Shown: positions 24,884 to 31,765 of the stretch, in pieces
How the letters are laid out: every line of letters starts with the position of its first letter
Position numbering within the stretch: position 1 is the first letter of the stretch
Made by a program: the position numbers and the translations under genes
The notes under the pieces: model-generated
Told to the model about the DNA's origin: nothing
Databases searched by the model: none
What the model saw: the letters and a program-made list of their open reading frames with translations, nothing else
Origin: an uncultured bacterium
Lineage (GTDB): Bacteria > Actinomycetota > Coriobacteriia > Coriobacteriales > Coriobacteriaceae
Direction of reading: 5' to 3'
Assembly (NCBI GenBank): GCA_905215115.1
Contig: CAJMOP010000011.1
Coordinates: forward strand, 1 to 31,765
Length of the DNA: 31,765 bases

Positions 24884-26307
24884 GAATCTGCTTGGTACTC
24901 GAGGGTTGCTACCCCTATGTGCACGGCGGCGTATCTACCTGGATGCATGGCTATATCCAGGCCATGCCCGAGCACGAGTTTGTGCTGTGGGTGATCGGCG
25001 CGCATGCTGCCGACCGCGGCAAGTTTGTCTACGAGCTGCCCGGCAACGTGGTCGAGGTGCACGAGGTGTTCCTGGACGATGCTCTGCGGCTTTCGGGCGA
25101 GCAACATGAAGCCAGTTTTAACGACCGCGAGCGCGAGGCGCTACGCCGCCTGGTGTCGCTCTCCAATCCGGACTGGGACGTGCTGTTCGATATCTTTCAG
25201 CGCCGTCGCGTGCATCCGCTCTCGTTTTTGCAGAGCCGAACGTTTATGGACATCTTCCGCGACGTGTGCCTGGCCGAGTACCCCTACACGCCCTTTGCCG
25301 ATGCATTCCACACCATGCGCTCCATGTTGCTTCCCGTGCTCTACCTGTTGGGCAGCGAGGTGCCGGTGGCCGATGTGTACCATGCCATCTCGACCGGCTA
25401 CGGTGGCCTGCTCGCCTGCCTGGGCTCAAGCGTTCACCATGCGCCGGTGCTGCTGACCGAGCATGGCATCTATACCCGCGAGCGCGAGGAAGAGATCATT
25501 CGCGCTGACTGGGTGGTGCCGTCGTTTAAGGATCGCTGGATTCGCTTTTTCTACCTGCTTTCGGAGGAGATCTACCGCCGCGCCTTCCGCGTGACGAGTT
25601 TGTTCCATAACGCCCGCAAGACGCAGATCGATATGGGCTGCGATGCAGGTAAATGCCTGGTCATCCCCAACGGCATCCAGTTCGACCGCTTTAAGGACAT
25701 TCCCTTAAAGCCCGATGACGGCTGGGTGGACATTGGCGCGGTGGTGCGCCTGGCGCCCATCAAGGACGTCAAGACCATGATCTATGCGTTCTTTGAGCTG
25801 CACGAGCGCCTGCCCAAGGTGCGCCTGCACATTATGGGCGGCGTGGACGACGAGGAGTACGGCGCTGAGTGCCACGCGCTGGTCGATACCCTGGGCGTGC
25901 GCGACCTGATCTTTACCGGCCGCGTCAACGTGGTCGAGTACATGGAAAAGCTCGACTTTACCATTTTGACGAGCATCTCCGAGGGCCAGCCGCTCAGCGT
26001 GCTGGAGTCGCTTGCAGCGCGCCGTCCCTGCGTGACGACCGAGGTGGGCTGCTGTCGCGAGCTGCTCGAAGGCGCCCCGGGCGACGACTTTGGCGTGGCG
26101 GGTTTTGTGACGCCGCCCATGTATCGCAAGGGCTTGGCCGATGCCATGGAGCGCATGTGCGTGAGTCGCGCCCGTCGCATTGAGATGGGGGAGCGCGGGC
26201 AGCGTCGCGTTGCCACGTACTTTTTGCACGAGCAGATGCTCGCCAACTATCGCGCGCTGTACGACGAGACGGCGTGTGCGTTTAACCTGCCCAGAGAGGG
26301 GGAGTAG
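24880..26307 (+). CDS. pelF: PelF, cytosolic GT4 glycosyltransferase of Pel synthase
   Basis: The product has 475 residues, close to the usual PelF length. It opens MRICLVLEGCYPYVHGGVST, a PelF signature, and has LTEHGIYTREREEEI and LVIPNGIQFDRF in the middle. The C-terminal donor domain holds IGAVVRLAPIKDVKTM and the E-x7-E motif (E368, E376) in SISEGQPLSVLESLAARRP. PelF polymerises amino sugars from UDP-activated precursors at the membrane complex. ATG 24880 overlaps the previous TGA, with AAGGAGGG upstream. It is the most certain Pel member in the window. Confidence 0.92.
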   Translation: MRICLVLEGCYPYVHGGVSTWMHGYIQAMPEHEFVLWVIGAHAADRGKFVYELPGNVVEVHEVFLDDALRLSGEQHEASFNDREREALRRLVSLSNPDWDVLFDIFQRRRVHPLSFLQSRTFMDIFRDVCLAEYPYTPFADAFHTMRSMLLPVLYLLGSEVPVADVYHAISTGYGGLLACLGSSVHHAPVLLTEHGIYTREREEEIIRADWVVPSFKDRWIRFFYLLSEEIYRRAFRVTSLFHNARKTQIDMGCDAGKCLVIPNGIQFDRFKDIPLKPDDGWVDIGAVVRLAPIKDVKTMIYAFFELHERLPKVRLHIMGGVDDEEYGAECHALVDTLGVRDLIFTGRVNVVEYMEKLDFTILTSISEGQPLSVLESLAARRPCVTTEVGCCRELLEGAPGDDFGVAGFVTPPMYRKGLADAMERMCVSRARRIEMGERGQRRVATYFLHEQMLANYRALYDETACAFNLPREGE

Positions 26308-26310
26308 CCG

Positions 26311-27855
26311 GTGGCCGGAATTGGTTTTGAGCTCAAGCGCCTGTTTAGGCGCAAGGGCCTGTTTGCCACGATGCGCGCTTACGGCTACGCCGGCATCGTA
26401 TGCACGGGCCCCATGCTGCTGGGTGTGCTGCTGCAGGTGGGTATTTTGGTTCTGTGCGGTCTGTGGGGTGTGGGCCGTGCCAACCAGGATCTGCTGGTGT
26501 GCATGGTGACCTACGCACTGCTGGCCTCGCTTACGCTCACGAGCTTTTTCTCCATGCCGGTCACGCGCTTTTTGGCTGATATGTTGTTTGCCGAGCGCGA
26601 GGATGAGATCCTGCCTTCGTTTTGGGGCTCCAATGCTGTCATGCTCGTTGCGGGCACGGTGCTCTACGGTGTCTTTCTGCTGTTCTCGGGCGCCACGCTG
26701 CTGCAGGGGCTGCTATGCCTGTGGCTGTTCAACATTATGATCGTCAACTGGAACGGCATGAGCTATCTCACGGCCATCAAGGACTATCGAGGCATTCTGT
26801 GCAGCTTTGGGGCCGCCATTGGCGTGGCGTGCCTGTGCGCCCTGGCCGCGCTGGCACTGGGGCTGCCGCCGGTCGAGGGCCTGTTGGCATCAGTTGCTCT
26901 GGGCTACGGCGTCATGCTCGTTTGGGACGTGGTGCTGCTGTACCGGTATTTTCCGCAGAGTGACCGCAGCCCCTGGCTCTTTTTGCAATGGCTCGATCAG
27001 TTTATGCCGCTGGCGCTCACGGGCCTGTTTACCAACCTGGGGCTCTTTGCGCACCTGGTGATTATTTGGGCCGGTCCCATTGGCGTGCAGGTCAAGGGCT
27101 TGTTTTATGGCGCGCCCTACCACGATGTGCCGGCGCTCATCGCGTTTTTGACAATCCTGGTCACGTCCGTCAACTTTGTGGTCTCGGTCGAGGTCAATTT
27201 CTATCCGCGCTACCGCGACTACTACAGCTTGTTCAACGACGGTGGCGTGGTGGGCGACATTGTGGTGGCCGAGGAGGAAATGCTTGCCACGCTCAATAGC
27301 GAACTACGCTTTTGCGCGCTCAAGCAGCTGTTTGTGACGGCGGCGGTCATTTCGCTCGAGACCACAGTGCTCTCGGCCCTGCCGCTGGGCTTTAACAATC
27401 TTATGCACGGGTATTTTCGCACGTTATGCGTAGGCTACGGCCTGTATGCCGTGGGCAACACGATCCTGCTTATCTTGCTGTACTTTACCGACTACAAGGG
27501 AGCCGTGCTGGCCTCTGGCCTGTTTGCCGGTGTGGCAGGGTTGGCGACTGCCGTGTCGCTGCTTTTGCCGCAGCAGTTTTATGGCTTTGGCTTTTTGTTG
27601 GGTGCGGCGGTGTTTTTTATCGTGGCCCTGCTGCGGCTCGATACCTATACTGCCAACTTACCGTATCGTATCCTGAGTCAGCAGCCCATGGTGGCGACCG
27701 ACAAAACGGGTCGCTTTACGGAGTTGGGCCGCTTGCTCGACCGTGCCGAGCAGCGCTATGAGGAGTGCCGCCGTAAGGGTGAGCCGCACGGCGCGTTTGA
27801 GCGCACGGTGGTCCGTGTGTATCGCAACCATTGGGGAGGTTCTGATGGCCGATAG
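26311..27855 (+). CDS. pelG: PelG, Pel exporter membrane protein
   Basis: The product has 514 residues and begins MAGIGFELKRLFRRKGLFAT followed by about twelve membrane helices, the layout of PelG (MOP-like exporter family). Segments such as VCTGPMLLGVLLQVGI and the middle VNFVVSVEVNFYPRYRDYY match known family regions. It is thought to form the channel that moves the growing Pel polymer across the cytoplasmic membrane with PelD, E and F. The start is GTG 26311 with a GAGAGGGGGAG ribosome site. Its TAG at 27853-27855 lies just inside the next gene. No truncation is seen. Confidence 0.9.
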   Translation: MAGIGFELKRLFRRKGLFATMRAYGYAGIVCTGPMLLGVLLQVGILVLCGLWGVGRANQDLLVCMVTYALLASLTLTSFFSMPVTRFLADMLFAEREDEILPSFWGSNAVMLVAGTVLYGVFLLFSGATLLQGLLCLWLFNIMIVNWNGMSYLTAIKDYRGILCSFGAAIGVACLCALAALALGLPPVEGLLASVALGYGVMLVWDVVLLYRYFPQSDRSPWLFLQWLDQFMPLALTGLFTNLGLFAHLVIIWAGPIGVQVKGLFYGAPYHDVPALIAFLTILVTSVNFVVSVEVNFYPRYRDYYSLFNDGGVVGDIVVAEEEMLATLNSELRFCALKQLFVTAAVISLETTVLSALPLGFNNLMHGYFRTLCVGYGLYAVGNTILLILLYFTDYKGAVLASGLFAGVAGLATAVSLLLPQQFYGFGFLLGAAVFFIVALLRLDTYTANLPYRILSQQPMVATDKTGRFTELGRLLDRAEQRYEECRRKGEPHGAFERTVVRVYRNHWGGSDGR

Positions 27856-29614
27856 GATGATGTCTCGCCGTCGCCTGTTTGAGGCGGCTGCCGGTGCGCT
27901 GTTGCTTTCGGGCTGCTCGGTGCAGGAAGACTCCTCGACCAAAAAGGTCAAAAAGCAGGACAAGATTAAAAAGGCCGAGTCCTCGGACGGTACCAAGCAC
28001 CTACGCGATAAAGACGAGCTGTACGAGGTCTACGACGACTCGGGCATTGTGACCATGTACCTGACGGTCTCGCGCGGCAACAGCTCCGAGAACACCGACC
28101 ACAGCTGGGCCGAGATCAATACGTACTCGGTGTATGACTATGCCGACATGGGCGTGACGCGCTATCAGGTTATGGGCCTGCTGCAGGCGGGCGACGAAGA
28201 CGGCCCGGTGGCCGGCGAGGTTGGCTATGGCGAGGAAGCGCCCAATGCTACCGTGCAGGTGCGCGGTCAGACATCGAGCATGAACTCGCAAAAGAATTAC
28301 AAGGTGGAGCTCAAAAAGGGCAAGGGTACCTGGCGCCAACAGCGCGCGATTGCGCTCAACAAGCACATGGGCGAGGGTGTGCGTTTTCGCAACAAGATGG
28401 CCTACGACCTTATCCGCGGAATCCCCCAGATGATGGGCCTGCGCACGCAGTTTGTGCATCTGTGGGTGTGCGACCAGACCGAAAAGTCCAACGATACCTT
28501 TGAGGACTACGGCCTGTTTACGCAGGTGGAGCAGCTCAACAAGACGGCGCTTAAGGCGCATGGCCTGGATAAGAGCGGGCACCTGTACAAGGTGAACAGC
28601 TTTGATTTCCATCGCTACGAGGACACCATTAAGCTTGCCGATGATCCTGACTACAACCAGGCAAGCTTTGAGGGCATGCTTGAGATTAAGGGCGATTCGG
28701 ACCACACCAAGCTCATCGAGATGCTCGATGCGCTCAACGACGAATCGCAAAAGATCGATGACGTGCTCGACACCTACTTTGATTCCGAGAATCTGGTCTA
28801 TTGGCTGGCGTTTCAGATTCTGACGGGCAACTGCGATACGCAGAACCGTAACTGCTATCTGTACAGCCCGCTCAACTCAAATACCTGGTACTTTTTAGAT
28901 TGGGATAACGACGGCATGCTGCGCAAGCTGGAGCTTTCTCTTACCGGGTTTTCGGACTACGCGAGCTGGGAGCGCGGCGCAAGCAACTACTGGGGCAACG
29001 TACTGTTCAATCGTGCGCTGCGCAGCAAATCGTTCCGCAGCGAGCTCGACCGCGCCGTCAAGGACCTGCGCTCGTATATGACCGAGGCACGCTTGAGCAA
29101 GATGATCAAGCACTACCGCGATGTGACTGAATCCCTGGTCTTTGCTTCGCCCGATATCGACAATCTGCCTGTCACCAAGGACCAATACGAGCAGATCGCC
29201 GCGGCGATTCCCTCCGAGATCGAGGAGAACTACAAGAGCTTTCGCGAGAGTTTTAAAAAGCCCATGCCGTTCTACATCGGCGTGCCGCAGATCGATAACG
29301 GTAAGCTGCGCATTAACTGGGATGCGTCCTACGACTTTAAGGCGCGTGACATTCGCTATACCGTGGAGCTGGCGCGCGACTATGCCATAAGCGACGTGCT
29401 TTTTAAGGCCGAGGACGTGCTGCTTCCCGAGGTGACCTGCGATGCGCCCGATACCGGCCAGTATTTTGTGCGCGTGCGTGCCACCAACTCCGACGGCTAT
29501 ACGCAAGATGCGTTTGACTACTATGTAACCGACGACGGCAAGCACTACGGCATGAAGTGTTTTTACGTGCAAGACGGCGGTAAGGTCGTGGAGGATACGT
29601 ATGAGGAGGGCTAG
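27845..29614 (+). CDS. CotH-kinase-like lipoprotein
   Basis: The product has 589 residues. A twin-arginine-like MSRRRLF and a lipobox LLLSGC with C24 mark it as a surface lipoprotein. The CotH-like domain spans about 95-470 and includes VRGQTSSMNSQKNYKVEL, RAIALNKHMGEGVRFRNKM and NTWYFLDWDNDGML. The last hundred residues resemble a fibronectin type III-like fold, from PQIDNGKLRINWDASYDF. CotH proteins are atypical protein kinases in spore coats; in this setting it might modify a surface polymer or carrier protein outside the cell. I chose ATG 27845 after GGGGAGG; the frame before it overlaps pelG. It overlaps pelG by 11 bases and the following VTC gene by 14, so it belongs to the operon. Confidence 0.82.
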   Translation: MADRMMSRRRLFEAAAGALLLSGCSVQEDSSTKKVKKQDKIKKAESSDGTKHLRDKDELYEVYDDSGIVTMYLTVSRGNSSENTDHSWAEINTYSVYDYADMGVTRYQVMGLLQAGDEDGPVAGEVGYGEEAPNATVQVRGQTSSMNSQKNYKVELKKGKGTWRQQRAIALNKHMGEGVRFRNKMAYDLIRGIPQMMGLRTQFVHLWVCDQTEKSNDTFEDYGLFTQVEQLNKTALKAHGLDKSGHLYKVNSFDFHRYEDTIKLADDPDYNQASFEGMLEIKGDSDHTKLIEMLDALNDESQKIDDVLDTYFDSENLVYWLAFQILTGNCDTQNRNCYLYSPLNSNTWYFLDWDNDGMLRKLELSLTGFSDYASWERGASNYWGNVLFNRALRSKSFRSELDRAVKDLRSYMTEARLSKMIKHYRDVTESLVFASPDIDNLPVTKDQYEQIAAAIPSEIEENYKSFRESFKKPMPFYIGVPQIDNGKLRINWDASYDFKARDIRYTVELARDYAISDVLFKAEDVLLPEVTCDAPDTGQYFVRVRATNSDGYTQDAFDYYVTDDGKHYGMKCFYVQDGGKVVEDTYEEG

Positions 29615-30392
29615 CGCGTTGCTTGAGCGCTTGGCGGCCCCGCCTGTGCGTGCCGCGCAGGAGCGTTACCGCCACGAGCTCAAATATCTCATTAACGAGG
29701 CCGAGCACGCCGCGCTTGCCTGTCGCATGGCGCCGGTGTTTAAGCTGGACAAGCATGCGCGGGCGGGCGGTTACACTATTCGCAGCCTGTATTTTGACGA
29801 CTACTGTAACTCGGCCTACGAGGAAAAAGACGCCGGCATTCTCATGCGCAAAAAGTATCGCGTACGCATCTATAACGGCAGCGACAAGGTGATTAAGCTC
29901 GAGCGCAAAAAGAAGTACGGTAGCTGGATTTACAAGGAAGATGCGCCGCTCACGCGCGGCGAGTTTGAGCAGATTTTGGCTGGCGACTACGACTTTTTGC
30001 TGAGGAGCCCTTATCCGCTCTGTCGCGAGTTCTACATCGAGTGCATCTGCAACATGATGCGCCCGCGGACCATCGTGGATTACGAGCGCGAGCCGTGGGT
30101 GATGGACGAGGGCACCGTGCGCATCACGTTTGACATGAACGTGCGTGCCGCGGTGGGGAGCTTTGATATCTTTGACGCGACGCTGCCCGCGCTGCCGGTC
30201 TTGGAGCCCGGAAAGCTGGTGATGGAGGTCAAGTTTACGGAGTTTTGCCCGCAGCTGGTGCGCGATATGGTGCCGCCAGGTGCGGCCGAACTCACGGCGG
30301 TCTCTAAGTACTGCCTGTGTTACGAAAAGACCGCCTACCTGCGCGGATTTACCTACTGGGAATCGGATTTTGAGAACCGAGGGGATTTTTAG
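29601..30392 (+). CDS. VTC-domain protein (polyphosphate polymerase-like)
   Basis: The 263-residue protein matches the VTC superfamily tunnel domain: RYRHELKYLINEAEH, YTIRSLYFDDYCNSAY, KYRVRIYNGSDKVIKLERKK, KLVMEVKFTEF and SKYCLCYE. These alternate basic and acidic residues as in the yeast Vtc4 catalytic core, which makes polyphosphate from ATP. Whether this bacterial member synthesises polyphosphate or handles another triphosphate-type substrate is unknown. No signal peptide or membrane helix is visible, so it should be cytoplasmic. ATG 29601 overlaps the CotH gene by 14 bases. The neighbouring DUF4956 gene is a frequent partner of VTC genes in bacteria. The domain call is firm and the function is inferred. 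Confidence 0.85.
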   Translation: MRRASALLERLAAPPVRAAQERYRHELKYLINEAEHAALACRMAPVFKLDKHARAGGYTIRSLYFDDYCNSAYEEKDAGILMRKKYRVRIYNGSDKVIKLERKKKYGSWIYKEDAPLTRGEFEQILAGDYDFLLRSPYPLCREFYIECICNMMRPRTIVDYEREPWVMDEGTVRITFDMNVRAAVGSFDIFDATLPALPVLEPGKLVMEVKFTEFCPQLVRDMVPPGAAELTAVSKYCLCYEKTAYLRGFTYWESDFENRGDF

Positions 30393-30395
30393 ACC

Positions 30396-31061
30396 ATGAG
30401 CACCAGGGACTTTTTTAAGAACTCCGTCTTGGAGGCGTTTGGCCAGGTCGACCCTGCCAAGATTGGCCTTTCGCTGCTCGTGGCGCTCGCCATGGGCATC
30501 CTGATCTATTACGTGTACAAGCGCTTTTTTACCGGCGTGGTGTATTCGCGTAGCTTTGCCGTGACGCTCGTGGGCATGTGCGTGCTCACGTGCATGGTGA
30601 CGCTCGCGATCTCGACCAACGTGGTCATCTCGCTCGGTATGGTCGGTGCTCTGTCTATCGTCCGCTACCGTACGGCGGTCAAGGACCCGCTCGACCTGCT
30701 GTATCTGTTTTGGTCCATTACCACGGGCATTACGGCCGGCGCCGGCATGTATGCGCTCGTGGGGCTCACGGCGGTGGTGATTGTGGTGATGATCGCCGGC
30801 TTTGCGAGCCACCAGGACAAGTCGCGCGTTTACATGATGGTCATCCACTACACGGGCCTGACCACCGGCGACGATATCGTGCGTGCATTTGGCCGCACCA
30901 AGTTCACCGTCAAATCCAAGACGATGCGCGGTGACAAGGTCGAGATGGCCGTCGAGGTGTTCTCGGACGGTGTGGATATGCCCTATGCCGACGCCATCCG
31001 CTCGCTCGACGGCGTTGAGGACCTGACGCTCATCCAGTACAACGGCGAATATCACGGCTAA
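30396..31061 (+). CDS. DUF4956 membrane protein
   Basis: The 221-residue protein has about four membrane helices in its first 140 residues (such as IGLSLLVALAMGILIYYVY and GLTAVVIVVMIAGF). Between them is the family motif SLGMVGALSIVRYRTAVKDP. A soluble alpha/beta tail follows (YMMVIHYTGLTTGDDIV to the end). DUF4956 proteins sit beside VTC-domain genes in many bacteria and are presumed to be their membrane partners, possibly for translocating or anchoring polyphosphate. The ATG lies three bases after the previous stop, with GAGGGGAT upstream. It is the last gene of the pel operon, seven bases before a hairpin. Confidence 0.85.
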   Translation: MSTRDFFKNSVLEAFGQVDPAKIGLSLLVALAMGILIYYVYKRFFTGVVYSRSFAVTLVGMCVLTCMVTLAISTNVVISLGMVGALSIVRYRTAVKDPLDLLYLFWSITTGITAGAGMYALVGLTAVVIVVMIAGFASHQDKSRVYMMVIHYTGLTTGDDIVRAFGRTKFTVKSKTMRGDKVEMAVEVFSDGVDMPYADAIRSLDGVEDLTLIQYNGEYHG

Positions 31062-31067
31062 TTTTGT

Positions 31068-31091
31068 TCCGGCGTTTTAACAAACGCCGGA
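31068..31091. terminator. Hairpin at the end of the pel operon
   Basis: TCCGGCGTTT (31068-31077) and AAACGCCGGA (31082-31091) form a perfect 10-bp stem with a TAAC loop, directly after the DUF4956 stop. A TTTTG stretch precedes it rather than a T run following it, so efficiency may be limited on the + strand. Confidence 0.65.
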
Positions 31092-31265
31092 CCGCTCGAC
31101 GCTGCGCGGACATCTGCCGGGCGATCTGCCGCTCAAACCGTCGCTCGCGTACATAAAGTACGCGTCGCTCCTCTTTCGCGGCACCTCGCCACGGCAGCTG
31201 CCCGCTCGCTGGCGTACGATCTTCATGGATGGTTTATTCGGTTCGGTTTTTGGGGACGGTGTTGC
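31092..31265. other. GC-rich intergenic segment with palindromic parts
   Basis: No gene is supported. It contains the hairpin CGCGTAC-ATAAA-GTACGCG (31146-31164) flanked by CGTCGCT and CGTCGCTC repeats, and inverted CTGCCG/CGGCAG pieces. It may be a repetitive intergenic element. A promoter for the next gene may lie near 31220-31250, where the DNA becomes AT-richer. Confidence 0.35.
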
Positions 31266-31765
31266 GTGGACGTGCAACAGTTAGAAGAGGACTGGGCTGT
31301 CAGGGCTGGTGCGCGTGAGGCGCGTCTTGTTGCGGCCTCGCATGTGCCGGCGGCGCTGTCGATGCTGGGGATTGTGCAGCCCGGCGATCGCTTGGTGGCC
31401 TTTGCGGACGACTTTGCCGATGCATTTGCCTGCGGCTTTGATGGCTGCGATGTTTCGCTGGTGGGGGAGCCCGCGGCTGCGGCGTTTGCTGCTGCGTCCG
31501 AAGGCTTTGATGCATCGTTTGATGCTGGCGCGCCGCATCTGTGGTGGTTCGCCAATTCCATCGGTGGGTTTGGCCTGCGTGTGCCCGACCTTCGTGCACT
31601 GGGTCGCGAGGCTCGTGAGGCCCATGCACTGCTTGTGGTTGATAACACTGTGGCGGGCGTCTTTGGGTGCGATCCGCTGTGTCTGGGCGCCGTGCTTTCG
31701 CTCGAGGCGCTCGACCGTGTGTGTGCCGGCGTGGCGCCGCGCAAACTCGTTGCCGCTTCGGTGGC
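31266..31765 (+). CDS. Cys/Met-metabolism-like PLP-fold protein, N-terminal part (cut by window end)
   Basis: An open frame starts at GTG 31266, with GGGGA at 31252-31256 upstream, and continues to the window edge (166 complete codons). The segment HALLVVDNTVAGVFGCDPL resembles the PLP-binding DNT region of cystathionine gamma-synthase/lyase-type enzymes. APHLWWFANSIGGFGLRVPD would be the preceding strand. The usual catalytic S-x-x-K lysine region is not recognisable in what follows (LSLEALDRVCAG), so it may be a degenerate member or the lysine may lie beyond the edge. It is GC-rich and Ala-rich. It is separate from the pel operon. Confidence 0.55.
   Translation, partial: MDVQQLEEDWAVRAGAREARLVAASHVPAALSMLGIVQPGDRLVAFADDFADAFACGFDGCDVSLVGEPAAAAFAAASEGFDASFDAGAPHLWWFANSIGGFGLRVPDLRALGREAREAHALLVVDNTVAGVFGCDPLCLGAVLSLEALDRVCAGVAPRKLVAASV

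Noticed and set aside
29403..31055. 550-codon minus-strand open frame opposite the CotH, VTC and DUF4956 genes
   Set aside because: It is very rich in His and Arg, spans three well-supported genes and has no recognisable motif, so it is an antisense artefact of codon bias.

Overview
The window looks like a Gram-positive chromosome of moderate to high GC, most likely an actinobacterial gut commensal of the Coriobacteriia (Collinsella-like). This is inferred from gene content and codon style: the pel operon has the Gram-positive form with no outer-membrane pelB/pelC, starts are ATG, GTG or TTG with clear GGAGG-type sites, and the flanking genes are GC-rich. No rRNA, tRNA or CRISPR array was seen.

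Region 1 (1-9364) is the distal part of a surface polysaccharide locus of visibly lower GC than the right half. It holds the end of a UDP-GlcNAc 2-epimerase gene, a TupA-like ATP-grasp protein, a GT4 and a GT32-like glycosyltransferase, two hexapeptide acetyltransferases, a pyruvyl transferase, a Wzx-like flippase, a Wzy-like polymerase and an F420-dehydrogenase-beta-like iron-sulfur protein. All are on the + strand, tightly spaced or overlapping, and end at a strong terminator. This is a Wzx/Wzy-type pathway for a glycan probably carrying acetyl and pyruvyl groups.

Region 2 (9365-11913) is accessory DNA. It holds a secreted transglutaminase-like protein (minus strand) and, downstream of it, a broken second copy of its upstream region and 5' end that has lost its start codon.

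Region 3 (11914-19639) is a compact defence island with three different ATPase plus TOPRIM modules. The first is a Gabija-type pair, gajA followed by gajB, in which gajB carries an in-frame amber codon exactly where helicase motif III normally has Gln. The second is a single-gene AAA-DUF4435 fusion resembling one-gene PARIS. The third is a two-gene AAA15 + TOPRIM operon (AbiL/RloAB/PARIS-like) behind a 24-bp-arm perfect palindrome that contains symmetric promoter-like boxes. Gene remnants lie between the last two.

Region 4 (19640-31091) is a GC-rich pel exopolysaccharide operon: pelD (c-di-GMP sensor with an SDR-like N-terminal domain, apparently frameshifted at a T6 run), pelE, a PelA-like membrane-anchored deacetylase, pelF and pelG. 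A CotH-kinase-like lipoprotein, a VTC-domain polyphosphate-polymerase-like protein and a DUF4956 membrane protein continue the same transcript. The operon follows a roughly 115-bp inverted-repeat element and ends at a hairpin.

Region 5 (31092-31765) is a GC-rich intergenic segment followed by the start of a gene for a Cys/Met-metabolism-like PLP-fold protein, cut by the window end.

The points most worth following up are the broken gajB, the clustering of three ATPase-TOPRIM systems, the palindrome controlling the third one, and the CotH-VTC-DUF4956 extension of the pel operon.
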